Assembly (NCBI GenBank): GCA_016212165.1
Contig: JACRGY010000060.1
Location: 1-39,752, forward strand
Source of the DNA: Nitrospirota bacterium
GTDB taxonomy: Bacteria; Nitrospirota; Thermodesulfovibrionia; Thermodesulfovibrionales; UBA1546
Direction: 5' to 3'
Length of the DNA stretch: 39,752 nucleotides
The notes under the pieces were generated by a model that saw nothing but the letters and a program-made list of their open reading frames with translations, was not told the DNA's origin and searched no databases. Shown one piece after another: positions 16,237-23,765 of this stretch (position 1 is its first letter; every line of letters begins with the position of its first letter). The translations under genes were made by a program, and so were the position numbers.

Positions 16237-17535
16237 TTAATTTGGCGACCACCGTGGGCCAAAGGCCCTTAACCATGTAGGTGTTATTCTTTTTTGAGAT
16301 TCTCCATTTGCTCTCATTATGTAAATGCCGTTTACCCCTTCCCTGTCAGACGAGAATATTATAAACCTTCCGTCAGGAGAAAATGAAGGGTCTTCATTAT
16401 TCCCCCTGTCTGTAAGCTGTTTGAGCCCTGTTCCATCAGGGTTTATAGTGAATAGATGATGTTTGCCTGAACTCCTGCCGACAAAGACAATGTTTTCCCC
16501 TGCCGGGGACCAGCTCGGAGAGGTATTGTATGAGCCTTCAAATGTCAGCCTTCTTACATCATACCCGTTTTTACTCATTATATATATCTGAGGTGTTCCT
16601 CCCCTGTCAGACACGAACGCAACCAGCTTCCCGTCAGGCGAGACAGCAGGAGAAACCTCTATCCATCTTGTTGAAGTTATCCTTGTAAGTCTCGACTCAG
16701 AAATTCTCAGGCTGTATAAGCCATAAGTTTCATCCTTTGATGATGAAAGCATAATTTCGTCTCCGTCAGGGAAAAAGTTGCCGGTCATGTTCAGTCCCTT
16801 TGCATCAAATATATTCCTTTCTGTCATTTTTGTAAAGTCTAACAAATATATTCCCCATTTTCCACCTCTTTCGGAAGAATAAAGAAGCCTGGTGCCGTCT
16901 TTTGACCAGTGGGGACTGAGGACAAAGTCTCCCTTGATCCCCAGTCTTTTTATCCCTGTACCATCCCAGTCCATTATATAAAGCCCTTTTTTGTCCTCAT
17001 CCTCTGCAACAAAGGCAATCCTTGTCCTGAATATCGCGTTTTCTCCTGTTATATGTTTGTATATATCATTCGAAATAGAATGAGCAAGCTGCCTTACTGA
17101 ACCTTTTTCTCCCTTGTACTCTTTTTTGAACAGCTCTCTGTTCTCAAATACATCATAGAATGATGCAGTCACTATAAGATTTTGTTCTCCGTTGACATTT
17201 CCTTTTACGACAGCCTCTGCGCCAACAACGGTCCAGTTTTTGGAATTAAATGCCTGTAAAGAACTCTCTATGTACATAGCCCTGTCAAGGCACAGAAAAA
17301 AACCCGTGAAATCAAGGTCCTCTCTTATTATATCCGCAATATTTTTACCTTCCTTTCCGTTGAATTCCTGAATGGCAATAGGAAGTTTTTTTACTTCAGG
17401 AGAGGTTATGTCAACGTAAACCTTTGCGGAGCAAGTTGAAAGTGAAAAGTGAAAAGTGAAAAGTGAAAAACAGAAGAAAAATATAATAACTTTAAACTGT
17501 TTGAACTGCTTAAACTGTTTAAACTTTTCTTTCAT
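16237..17535 (-). CDS. tolB: Tol-Pal system translocation protein TolB
   Basis: Periplasmic beta-propeller that binds Pal and TolA. The 432 residues comprise a signal peptide, an N-terminal alpha/beta domain (residues 40-160) and a six-bladed propeller with repeated WSPDG-type turns: SPHWSKDGTRLLY, SPAVSPDGKLVAFVSDRGG, SPSWSPAGENIVFVG, DPSFSPDGRFIIFSSDR. The signal peptide is extraordinary: residues 3-15 (KFKQFKQFKQFK) come from a 9-bp tandem array and the hydrophobic part (FSLFTFHFSLST) from a 7-bp array (see repeats at 17494 and 17438). The start overlaps the tolA stop by four bases. Confidence 0.93.
   Translation of the reverse strand: MKEKFKQFKQFKQFKVIIFFFCFSLFTFHFSLSTCSAKVYVDITSPEVKKLPIAIQEFNGKEGKNIADIIREDLDFTGFFLCLDRAMYIESSLQAFNSKNWTVVGAEAVVKGNVNGEQNLIVTASFYDVFENRELFKKEYKGEKGSVRQLAHSISNDIYKHITGENAIFRTRIAFVAEDEDKKGLYIMDWDGTGIKRLGIKGDFVLSPHWSKDGTRLLYSSERGGKWGIYLLDFTKMTERNIFDAKGLNMTGNFFPDGDEIMLSSSKDETYGLYSLRISESRLTRITSTRWIEVSPAVSPDGKLVAFVSDRGGTPQIYIMSKNGYDVRRLTFEGSYNTSPSWSPAGENIVFVGRSSGKHHLFTINPDGTGLKQLTDRGNNEDPSFSPDGRFIIFSSDREGVNGIYIMRANGESQKRITPTWLRAFGPRWSPN
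17438..17470. repeat. 7-bp tandem array encoding the TolB signal-peptide core
   Basis: GAAAGT followed by three GAAAAGT heptads and GAAAAA on the plus strand. Read on the coding strand this gives Phe/Ser/Leu/Thr/His residues that make up the hydrophobic core of the TolB signal peptide. Confidence 0.85.
17494..17524. repeat. 9-bp tandem array encoding the TolB N-terminus
   Basis: AAACTGTTT, GAACTGCTT, AAACTGTTT, AAAC: three nonamers plus a partial one. The 9-bp period is in frame and gives the repeated tripeptide Lys-Gln-Phe at the N-terminus of TolB. Confidence 0.85.
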
Positions 17536-18209
17536 GGCGTAAACCTCAACCCTATTTCCACCTCATACGGAGGCCTGGAAACAGGGCTTGCCTTGCTGAT
17601 AGCCTTTAAAACAGAGCGGTCGAAAATAATATTGCCGGAACTCTTCTCAACCTTGTTTATCCTGATAGTTCCATCCTGCATAACTGTTACAGAAATTATT
17701 GCCTCGAGATTCTTGCCTTTTATCTCCGGCATTATTGTGTAGTACTGCCATATCTCCCTGCCTATTTTCATCTCATAACTGACAAGCTCGCCGCCTTCTT
17801 CTCCATCCTCTCCGGCCCCGGATATCCCTGTTATGTCTCCTTCTGAATCACCGGAGCTTTTTATGGAAATGATATTCCTCAGTTTTAAAATGTCCCTTGC
17901 CCTTTTTGTTGCTTCCATCGCTGCAATCCTGTTTTCTGCATATTGTTTTGTATCATCAGCTGGTTTGAGTTTTTTGGAAGTTTTCGGAGGCAGGCTCATC
18001 TGAGGAACTGCCTCCTCCTCACTCACTGCTGCAGCCCCTTTCCCCGGGGCGCCTGTATCAGCAACCTCTGTGCTGACAAGGTTGACGATATACGGAGAAG
18101 GCATAATAAAATGCCTTGACTGTTTCATCAGCATGAACGCCATAAAGAAAAAACTTATATGTATCACAAGCGAGAGGATTGCGGTTATCTGAAGGCTGGG
18201 TTCCTTCAT
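17532..18209 (-). CDS. tolA: TolA/TonB C-terminal domain protein
   Basis: Energy-transducing protein of the Tol system, coupling the TolQR proton motor to TolB and Pal. The 225 residues have one N-terminal membrane helix (about residues 10-28), a short variable periplasmic linker with charged and Gly/Glu-rich parts (to about 145) and a TonB/TolA-type C-terminal domain (LEAIISVTVMQDGTIRINKVEKSSGN, FDRSVLKAISKASP). The linker is much shorter than the long helical domain of E. coli TolA, so this is a compact form. Four-base overlaps with tolR upstream and tolB downstream show tight coupling. The name TolA rests on operon position as well as domain. Confidence 0.85.
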   Translation of the reverse strand: MKEPSLQITAILSLVIHISFFFMAFMLMKQSRHFIMPSPYIVNLVSTEVADTGAPGKGAAAVSEEEAVPQMSLPPKTSKKLKPADDTKQYAENRIAAMEATKRARDILKLRNIISIKSSGDSEGDITGISGAGEDGEEGGELVSYEMKIGREIWQYYTIMPEIKGKNLEAIISVTVMQDGTIRINKVEKSSGNIIFDRSVLKAISKASPVSRPPYEVEIGLRFTP

Positions 18210-18613
18210 TTCTCATCTATATTTATCTTCGGCTCGGTTATCATCCCGAGCTTCTCTATCCCTGCCTCCTTTATTTCAGCCATGACCTCAACAACAAGGC
18301 CATACGGGACGTCCTTATCAGCCCTGAGAAAGATATTAGGATTAGCCTTGCTTATTGCATTAAGTTTTTGCTTTACCTCAGGAAGAGACATCGGGATATC
18401 ATTCATGTAAATAATCCCGTCTCTTTTTATTACAATGTTTATTCTTTCTTCAGGAGGCAGCTCCTTGCCTTTTGCCTTTGGCAGGTTTACATCAATTCCC
18501 TGCTGAAGGAGCGGCGCTGTAACCATAAATATTATAAGCAGTACCAGCATTACGTCTACGAACGGCGTTACGTTTATCTCTGACATAACACCCCTGTTTC
18601 TTTCAGTTCTCAT
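18206..18613 (-). CDS. tolR: Biopolymer transport protein TolR (ExbD family)
   Basis: Part of the TolQR proton channel. The 135 residues begin with a short cytoplasmic tail, then INVTPFVDVMLVLLIIFMVT, the single membrane helix carrying the essential proton-binding aspartate of the ExbD/TolR family, and a periplasmic domain that ends LGMITEPKINIDEK. Length is typical. Its start overlaps tolQ and its end overlaps tolA, each by four bases. ExbD is the alternative name, but the operon with tolB and pal settles it. Confidence 0.93.
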   Translation of the reverse strand: MRTERNRGVMSEINVTPFVDVMLVLLIIFMVTAPLLQQGIDVNLPKAKGKELPPEERINIVIKRDGIIYMNDIPMSLPEVKQKLNAISKANPNIFLRADKDVPYGLVVEVMAEIKEAGIEKLGMITEPKINIDEK

Positions 18614-19236
18614 TTAGCTCCCTGTGAGAAGAAGTCAAGCAGTTCCTCCGCAAAATCCTCCATCTCTATAATCGCCTGCCTTGCCCTGCTCAGATAATAG
18701 TTATATGCAATTACAGCCGGGATTGCTGCTGCAAGCCCTGCTGCTGTTGTTATTAATGCCTCTGCAATGCCGGGCGCAACAACTGCAAGGGATGCCGACC
18801 CGGCAGCGCCTATTCCCCTGAAGGCATTCATTATCCCCCATACAGTTCCAAACAGCCCTATGAATGGCGTAGTAGAACCGGTAGTGGCAAGAAAGCTGAG
18901 GTATCTCTCAAGTTTGGCTGTCTCCAGGGCCTCATATCTCCTGAGCAATCTTTTGATTTCAACCCTGTCACGAACTTCTTCTGTAAATGTATATTTGAAT
19001 ATATTCGCAAAGGGGCTTAGGTTGAGAGTTTTTGCAACGCTCAGGAGGCCTTTTACATCACGCCCCGCATTGTATGTCCTGAGGAACATGTCTGTTTCTT
19101 TGCCTGCCTTTGACAGGTAACGATGCTTATAAAAGATTATTGCCCATGAGACAATGGAAAAAAACACGAGAATGAGCAATACAGCCTTAACAACATAGCC
19201 TGCCTGCAGTATTAATTGTATAGCAGAGTTTTGCAT
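18610..19236 (-). CDS. tolQ: Biopolymer transport protein TolQ (ExbB family)
   Basis: Inner-membrane proton-channel subunit (208 residues). It has a membrane helix near residues 12-35, a long cytoplasmic loop, and the paired helices of the ExbB/TolQ family with FLATTGSTTPFIGLFGTVWGI and ALITTAAGLAAAIPAVIAYNYY, which include the conserved threonines that line the channel. It is the first gene of the operon tolQ-tolR-tolA-tolB-pal-cpoB. A GA-rich ribosome site precedes ATG 19236. A sigma-70-type promoter lies upstream. Confidence 0.94.
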   Translation of the reverse strand: MQNSAIQLILQAGYVVKAVLLILVFFSIVSWAIIFYKHRYLSKAGKETDMFLRTYNAGRDVKGLLSVAKTLNLSPFANIFKYTFTEEVRDRVEIKRLLRRYEALETAKLERYLSFLATTGSTTPFIGLFGTVWGIMNAFRGIGAAGSASLAVVAPGIAEALITTAAGLAAAIPAVIAYNYYLSRARQAIIEMEDFAEELLDFFSQGAK

Positions 19237-19293
19237 AAATCCCTCTCTCTCCCCCTTAATCTTAACTTAAACCTTTTCTTTTATAACTTTTAA

Positions 19294-19322
19294 ACTTTAA
19301 AAGAATTTGAGCTAAAAGTCAA
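19294..19322 (-). promoter_or_regulatory. Promoter of the tol-pal operon
   Basis: On the minus strand TTGACT (19322-19317), a 17-base spacer, and TAAAGT (19299-19294). Predicted transcription start near 19287, giving a leader of about 50 bases with a purine-rich ribosome site. Confidence 0.6.
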
Positions 19323-19350
19323 ATCAAAGGGATATTGGACAGCGCTGGTT

Positions 19351-20031
19351 TTAATGCGGTTTTCTTGACTGCACAAGTTTTTTTGCTCCTGTACGGAGCG
19401 CCTCTGCAACATTTTTATTCTTTTCGATTGTAGCAAGGTCTTTCAGTTTCAGGCTGGTCAAGAGCGGAATTGCAATTCCCGCAGGCGTCTTGGGATTAGT
19501 TATAACCGCAAGCAATACACCATAGTTTTTCATCCAATCCCTGTTCTTTGTTATTGCCCTTAATGCGTCGTCAGGAATAGAGCGTGAGTGGGCAAATATT
19601 TCAACTTCTGAATCCGTGATCTTCGGATTATCAAGGACAGACAGTATGATCTGCTTATTTGTATCCTTTAACAGTATGGACCTTACTTCACGCCCTCCTC
19701 TCATTGCCAGCAGCCTGCGTTCAGACACAGTCAGGTTCTGCACCTTCTGCAGCATAGTCTGTGCATGCGCCTCCTGCGTCTCTTCAGTTTTTGCGACAGC
19801 TCCGCCTGCCTTTACAGGGACCTGAAGGAGTTTCCCGGCTTCTTCTCTTACATTTTCAGGGGTATCAGGGTTTTCAATTAATATCTTAATGATCTCCGGC
19901 CTCTGCGTATTGGCCCTTAATATCTCTTCGTATGTGGCCGGCTCTATTGCCTCTGCAAGGAGGGCCTCTATCATTTCCCTGGATGCAATTGAGAGGTCAA
20001 CGCCTAAAACTTTTTGTTCCTGTTCTTCCAT
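19351..20031 (-). CDS. Conserved helical-repeat protein of unknown function
   Basis: A 226-residue soluble protein that I do not recognise by name. It is almost entirely helical by composition and has degenerate repeats of about 40 residues marked by NPDTPENV, NPKITDSEV, RSIPDDALRAI and NPKTPAGIAI, in the style of leucine-rich-repeat-variant or HEAT-like solenoids. A low-complexity Ala/Glu/Thr linker (residues 75-95) splits it in two. No signal peptide, membrane segment or catalytic motif is seen, so it is likely a cytoplasmic protein-binding module. It starts six bases after the tlyA stop on the same strand and so belongs to the ispA-dxs-tlyA transcription group. Confidence 0.7.
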   Translation of the reverse strand: MEEQEQKVLGVDLSIASREMIEALLAEAIEPATYEEILRANTQRPEIIKILIENPDTPENVREEAGKLLQVPVKAGGAVAKTEETQEAHAQTMLQKVQNLTVSERRLLAMRGGREVRSILLKDTNKQIILSVLDNPKITDSEVEIFAHSRSIPDDALRAITKNRDWMKNYGVLLAVITNPKTPAGIAIPLLTSLKLKDLATIEKNKNVAEALRTGAKKLVQSRKPH

Positions 20032-20036
20032 TTTAT

Positions 20037-20768
20037 TTATCCTTTTTTCATATATAAGAAATACTCTATATTGCCTTTCTGCCCGGTGACAGGCGATTGG
20101 AACATGCCTGCTGTCTGAAGCCCTGTATCTTCAAGGCTAATTTTAACAGATTCTACTGCCTGAAGTCTTTTTTCTTCTTCCCGCACAATGCCGCCTTTCC
20201 CGACTTCTCCTTTTCCGACTTCAAACTGGGGTTTTACGAGTGCAAGTATCTCACCGCCATTTTTTAAAAACTCTGCCACGCCCGGAATAACTTTTGTGAG
20301 GGATATAAAAGAGACATCCGCTGTTACGATATCAATTACATCAGGAATCTTTTCTTTCCCGATGTATCTTACATTGGTCCTTTCAAGGAGAACAACCCTT
20401 GGGTCATTCCTTAACTGCCATGCAATCTGCCCGTAACCTACGTCAATGCAATAGACCTTTTTTGCTCCCATCTGGAGCATACAGTCTGTAAAGCCTCCTG
20501 TTGATGAACCCACATCCATGGCTATCTTATCTTTAAGGCTTATGTTGAAAAAATCTATGGCAGCCTTTAGTTTCAGCCCCCCTCTGCTCACAAAAGGGAT
20601 GTCTTCTTTTTTCAGGCTAACCGAAGAATCGCTGCTTATCATTGCGCCTGCCTTTGTAACAACAGCGCCGTCAACCAGAACAGCGCCTTCCATTATCAAG
20701 GCCTTTGCCCGCTCCCTGCTTTTTACAAGCCCGCTGTCAACAAGGATTTTATCGAGTCGTTCTTTCAT
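20037..20768 (-). CDS. tlyA: TlyA family rRNA (cytidine-2'-O)-methyltransferase
   Basis: SAM-dependent RNA methyltransferase of the TlyA/FtsJ-like group, which methylates ribosomal RNA; it is often misannotated as hemolysin. The 243 residues have an N-terminal S4 RNA-binding domain (MKERLDKILVDSGLVKSRERAKALIMEGAVLVDG), then the methyltransferase domain with VSRGGLKLKAAI, the SAM loop AMDVGSSTGGFTDCML and a catalytic KPQFEVGK segment. Start ATG 20768 is chosen over ATG 20792 because a TATAAT (20784-20779) lies between them and puts the transcription start about four bases before 20768. Co-location with dxs and ispA is common in bacteria. Confidence 0.9.
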   Translation of the reverse strand: MKERLDKILVDSGLVKSRERAKALIMEGAVLVDGAVVTKAGAMISSDSSVSLKKEDIPFVSRGGLKLKAAIDFFNISLKDKIAMDVGSSTGGFTDCMLQMGAKKVYCIDVGYGQIAWQLRNDPRVVLLERTNVRYIGKEKIPDVIDIVTADVSFISLTKVIPGVAEFLKNGGEILALVKPQFEVGKGEVGKGGIVREEEKRLQAVESVKISLEDTGLQTAGMFQSPVTGQKGNIEYFLYMKKG

Positions 20769-20778
20769 AAACACATCA

Positions 20779-20784
20779 ATTATA
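20779..20784 (-). promoter_or_regulatory. -10 box before tlyA
   Basis: TATAAT on the minus strand, ten bases before ATG 20768. Predicted start near 20772, leaving a leader too short for a ribosome site. A weak TTTAGA lies 16 bases upstream. Confidence 0.4.
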
Positions 20785-20832
20785 ACAGACATGGAACTTG
20801 TCTAAAAACTGTCATTTCAATATAAAATTTAC

Positions 20833-22719
20833 TCAGTGAACTGATGTGAGAGTTGAGAGAAATGCCTTGCAGTTTTGATAAATCCCTTCTTCATCAATCC
20901 CGTATTTCTTTCTCAGTATCGCCTGAGAACCTTGCTCTACGAATTCGTCCGGTATTCCGAGCATCTTTATTTTTATATCATGAATATCCGCGCTGTTAAG
21001 ATATTCAAGGACTGCGCTGCCAAAACCTCCGGCAATTAAATTCTCTTCTATCGTTACTATTTTTTTTATTCTTGATGCAATTGAAAAAATAAGCCCCTTA
21101 TCCATCGGCTTAACAAACCTTGCATTTATGACCGCAGCCTTTATGCCGTCCTTTTCCAGCCTTGCTGCTGCATTGAGCGCCGGATAAACAGTATTGCCTA
21201 TGGCTATCAGCGCTATGTCCTCTCCCTCTTTTAAAATCTCAGCCTTCCCTGTTTCGATAGCTGATGGCTGATAGCTGATGGCTGATAGCTGACTAACTTT
21301 CCCCCTCGGATATCTTATTGCTGACGGCCCGTTGTATTTGAGGCTGAATTCCAGCATGTCCTTAAGTTCATGTTCATCCTTTGGAGCCATGACAGCAAGG
21401 TTCGGGATATGCCTGAGATAGGAGATATCAAAGACCCCCTGATGGGTCGGCCCGTCTTCTCCCACGATACCGGCCCTGTCTATTGCAAAGACAACAGGCA
21501 GATTCTGGAGACAGACATCATGGATAATCTCATCATACCCGCGCTGGAGAAAAGTAGAGTATACCGCAACCACAGGCCTCAGCCCCTGAACTGCAAGGCC
21601 GGCTGCAAATGTCACAGCATGAGGCTCTGCGATGCCTACATCATAAAACCTATCCGGATATTTCTCTGCAAAACACTCAAGCCCTGTCCCTTCCCTCATC
21701 GCTGCCGAGATAGCAATAATCCTTTCATCATGCCCTGCAAGTTCTGTAAGGACATGCCCGAATATTTCACTGTATGAAGGGATTTTCTTGGTGCTTATGG
21801 GGTCTCCTGTTTCCACCTCAAACGGCCCGACGCCGTGAAATATGCAGGGGTCTTTTTCAGAGAACTCATAGCCCTTACCTTTTTTTGTGATAACATGCAC
21901 TAACGTAGGGGCATCTGCATTTTTTATCTTTTTAAATGTCTCGATGAGGAGTTCGATATTGTGCCCGTCTATGGGGCCGATATAATTAAACCCGAGTTCT
22001 TCAAATAATATCCCGGGCAGGAAAAGCCCCTTTAGTGTCTCTTCTGCCTTCTTTGCTATTTTTGAGAAAGGCCCTCCAAGCTTGGGAATGCTTTCGATGA
22101 ATGACTTTGTTTCCTTCTTGAATTTCTGATAGAGGTCGCCTGTCAGTATTCTGTTCAGATATTCAGATAAGGCCCCGACATTCTGTGATATGGACATCTC
22201 GTTGTCATTTAAAACTACAATCAAGTCCTTCTTCAGATGCCCGGCATGATTCAGTCCTTCAAAAGCAATCCCTGCTGTTAAGGCGCCGTCTCCTATCACA
22301 GCTATTACCTTAAATTTCTCTTTCTTTTTATCTCGTGCCGTTATAATGCCGAGTGCAGCAGATATTGATGTTGAGCTGTGCCCTGTCCCGAAAGAATCAT
22401 GGATGCTCTCATCTATTTTCGGAAATCCCGAAATCCCTTTATGTTTTCTGATGGTCGGGAATTTTTCAAATCTTCCTGTAAGGAGCTTATGCGTGTATGA
22501 CTGGTGCCCTACATCCCATACAATCTTGTCAGACGGTGAATCAAAAATATAGTGAAGCGCCAGTGTCAGTTCTACAACTCCGAGGTTTGAGGCAAGATGC
22601 CCTCCGTTAATGGATACACGCTCTATTATTATCTCCCGCAGTTCTTCAGCAAGGTCTTTTAACTCTGCGGAAGACAGGGTCTTGATGTCAGCAGGTGATT
22701 TTATGTTTTCTATAGGCAT
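20833..22719 (-). CDS. dxs: 1-deoxy-D-xylulose-5-phosphate synthase
   Basis: Thiamine-diphosphate enzyme that condenses pyruvate and glyceraldehyde 3-phosphate, the first step of the MEP isoprenoid pathway. The 628 residues contain GGHLASNLGVVELTLALHY with the catalytic histidine, DVGHQSYTHKLLTGR, the ThDP/magnesium motif GDGALTAGIAFEGLNHAG...NDNEMSIS, the pyrimidine-binding part with DRAGIVGEDGPTHQG, and the C-terminal domain. ATG 22719 is about ten bases after AGGAGA; TTG 22728 sits too close. Between residues about 477 and 491 (SQLSAISYQPSAIET) a 7-bp repeat array replaces the normal loop. Structured element copy 4 lies between it and ispA. Confidence 0.96.
   Translation of the reverse strand: MPIENIKSPADIKTLSSAELKDLAEELREIIIERVSINGGHLASNLGVVELTLALHYIFDSPSDKIVWDVGHQSYTHKLLTGRFEKFPTIRKHKGISGFPKIDESIHDSFGTGHSSTSISAALGIITARDKKKEKFKVIAVIGDGALTAGIAFEGLNHAGHLKKDLIVVLNDNEMSISQNVGALSEYLNRILTGDLYQKFKKETKSFIESIPKLGGPFSKIAKKAEETLKGLFLPGILFEELGFNYIGPIDGHNIELLIETFKKIKNADAPTLVHVITKKGKGYEFSEKDPCIFHGVGPFEVETGDPISTKKIPSYSEIFGHVLTELAGHDERIIAISAAMREGTGLECFAEKYPDRFYDVGIAEPHAVTFAAGLAVQGLRPVVAVYSTFLQRGYDEIIHDVCLQNLPVVFAIDRAGIVGEDGPTHQGVFDISYLRHIPNLAVMAPKDEHELKDMLEFSLKYNGPSAIRYPRGKVSQLSAISYQPSAIETGKAEILKEGEDIALIAIGNTVYPALNAAARLEKDGIKAAVINARFVKPMDKGLIFSIASRIKKIVTIEENLIAGGFGSAVLEYLNSADIHDIKIKMLGIPDEFVEQGSQAILRKKYGIDEEGIYQNCKAFLSTLTSVH
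21256..21297. repeat. In-frame 7-bp tandem array in dxs
   Basis: GATAGCT, GATGGCT, GATAGCT, GATGGCT, GATAGCT, GACTAAC: alternating heptads over 42 bp, in frame. They encode a Ser/Gln/Leu/Ala/Ile/Tyr loop just after the RYPRGK motif, at the junction to the C-terminal domain. Confidence 0.88.
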
Positions 22720-22746
22720 TATTAACAATCTCCTATCTATAACTTA

Positions 22747-22876
22747 AAGCGAGATATAGTGTTTGAGCGGTTTTATCTTGCCGATAGTCCAGAATCTGCT
22801 TAATATAATTAAGAGGCAAGATACCTCGGAGGTCGCCTCGGCGACCGAGAATGAGCGAGAATACTATATCTTGCTT
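22747..22876 (-). repeat. Structured intergenic element, copy 4 (after ispA)
   Basis: Read on the minus strand like ispA. Arm AAGCAAGATATAGTATT (from 22876) pairs with the opposite arm at 22747-22763 with two A.C mismatches. The core stem is changed to TATCTTGCC/GGCAAGATA (22774-22782 with 22815-22823), a compensatory double substitution relative to the other copies. A side hairpin GGTCGCC/GGCGACC (22831-22846) and a loop hairpin CTTAAT/ATTAAG are present, as are CGCTCATTCTCG and ACCGCTCA. The arm begins inside the ispA stop codon. Element ends 27 bases before dxs. Confidence 0.82.
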
Positions 22877-23762
22877 AATTCTTTCTTTCAAGAAAATACC
22901 TCGCAATTTCCCTCAATGGTTCTGCCTTGCCTGAAAAATCCTTAATTGCAAAGATTGCTTCTGATATAAGTTCCCCTGCTTTTTCCCTGGATTGCTCTAT
23001 ACCGTAGAGGGCAGGATAGGTCATCTTCTTTTTCCTCTCATCAGAACCGGCAGTCTTGCCGAGTTCTTCCGTGTTCCCTTCAATATCAAGTATATCATCT
23101 ATGACCTGAAAGGCAAGGCCGATATTCTCGCCGTATCTTGTAATGGCACTGAGTGAGAGTTTGGTGCAGTTAGCAAGGATTGCCCCGGCCCTTAAAGAGC
23201 CTGATATTAATGCCCCTGTCTTATGTTTGTGTATAAAGGAAAGCGTTTCCTTGTCAGGTTCCGCATCCTCTGAAAGAAGGTCCTGCGCCTGTCCGCCGAC
23301 CATACCATGAATGCCTGATACAAAAGCTATTTCCTTTATCGCCCTTATCAAAGCTGCGTTTTTTATATTTTTATTAGACAGAGAATTTGACATCATATAA
23401 AACGCCTCTGTCAATAACCCGTCTCCTGCAAGTATTGCCATGCCTTCTCCGAATACCTTGTGGTTTGTAGGCTTCCCTCTTCTGAGGTCGTCATTATCCA
23501 TGGCAGGAAGGTCGTCATGTATAAGGGAATATGTATGAATGAGTTCTATGGATGATGCAAATTGGATTATATCTTCAGAATCGCCATCGCATGCCTCATA
23601 AGCTGCAAGGCAGAGTATCGGACGGATTCTTTTCCCGCCTGCAAAAAGTGAATAGGCGAGAGATTCGCCGAGTATTGAAGGAGTAGACGGTGAAGAGAAG
23701 TATTCTTTAAGGAACGAGTCTACAAGCTCCTTTTTTTCTTTGAGATATGATTTTATATCCAT
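22875..23762 (-). CDS. ispA: Farnesyl/geranylgeranyl diphosphate synthase
   Basis: Trans-prenyltransferase that chains isopentenyl units onto allylic diphosphates. The 295 residues show GGKRIRPIL, the first aspartate-rich motif in LIHDDLPAMDNDDLRRGKPTNHK, KTGALI, and the second motif GLAFQVIDDILDIEG followed by GKTAGSDERKKKMTYPALYG. The IspA/FPPS type is likely from the motif DDLPAMDND and the length; the product could also be geranylgeranyl diphosphate. It starts three bases after guaA. Its stop codon TAA forms the first bases of the outer arm of element copy 4. Confidence 0.92.
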   Translation of the reverse strand: MDIKSYLKEKKELVDSFLKEYFSSPSTPSILGESLAYSLFAGGKRIRPILCLAAYEACDGDSEDIIQFASSIELIHTYSLIHDDLPAMDNDDLRRGKPTNHKVFGEGMAILAGDGLLTEAFYMMSNSLSNKNIKNAALIRAIKEIAFVSGIHGMVGGQAQDLLSEDAEPDKETLSFIHKHKTGALISGSLRAGAILANCTKLSLSAITRYGENIGLAFQVIDDILDIEGNTEELGKTAGSDERKKKMTYPALYGIEQSREKAGELISEAIFAIKDFSGKAEPLREIARYFLERKN

Positions 23763-23765
23763 GGG

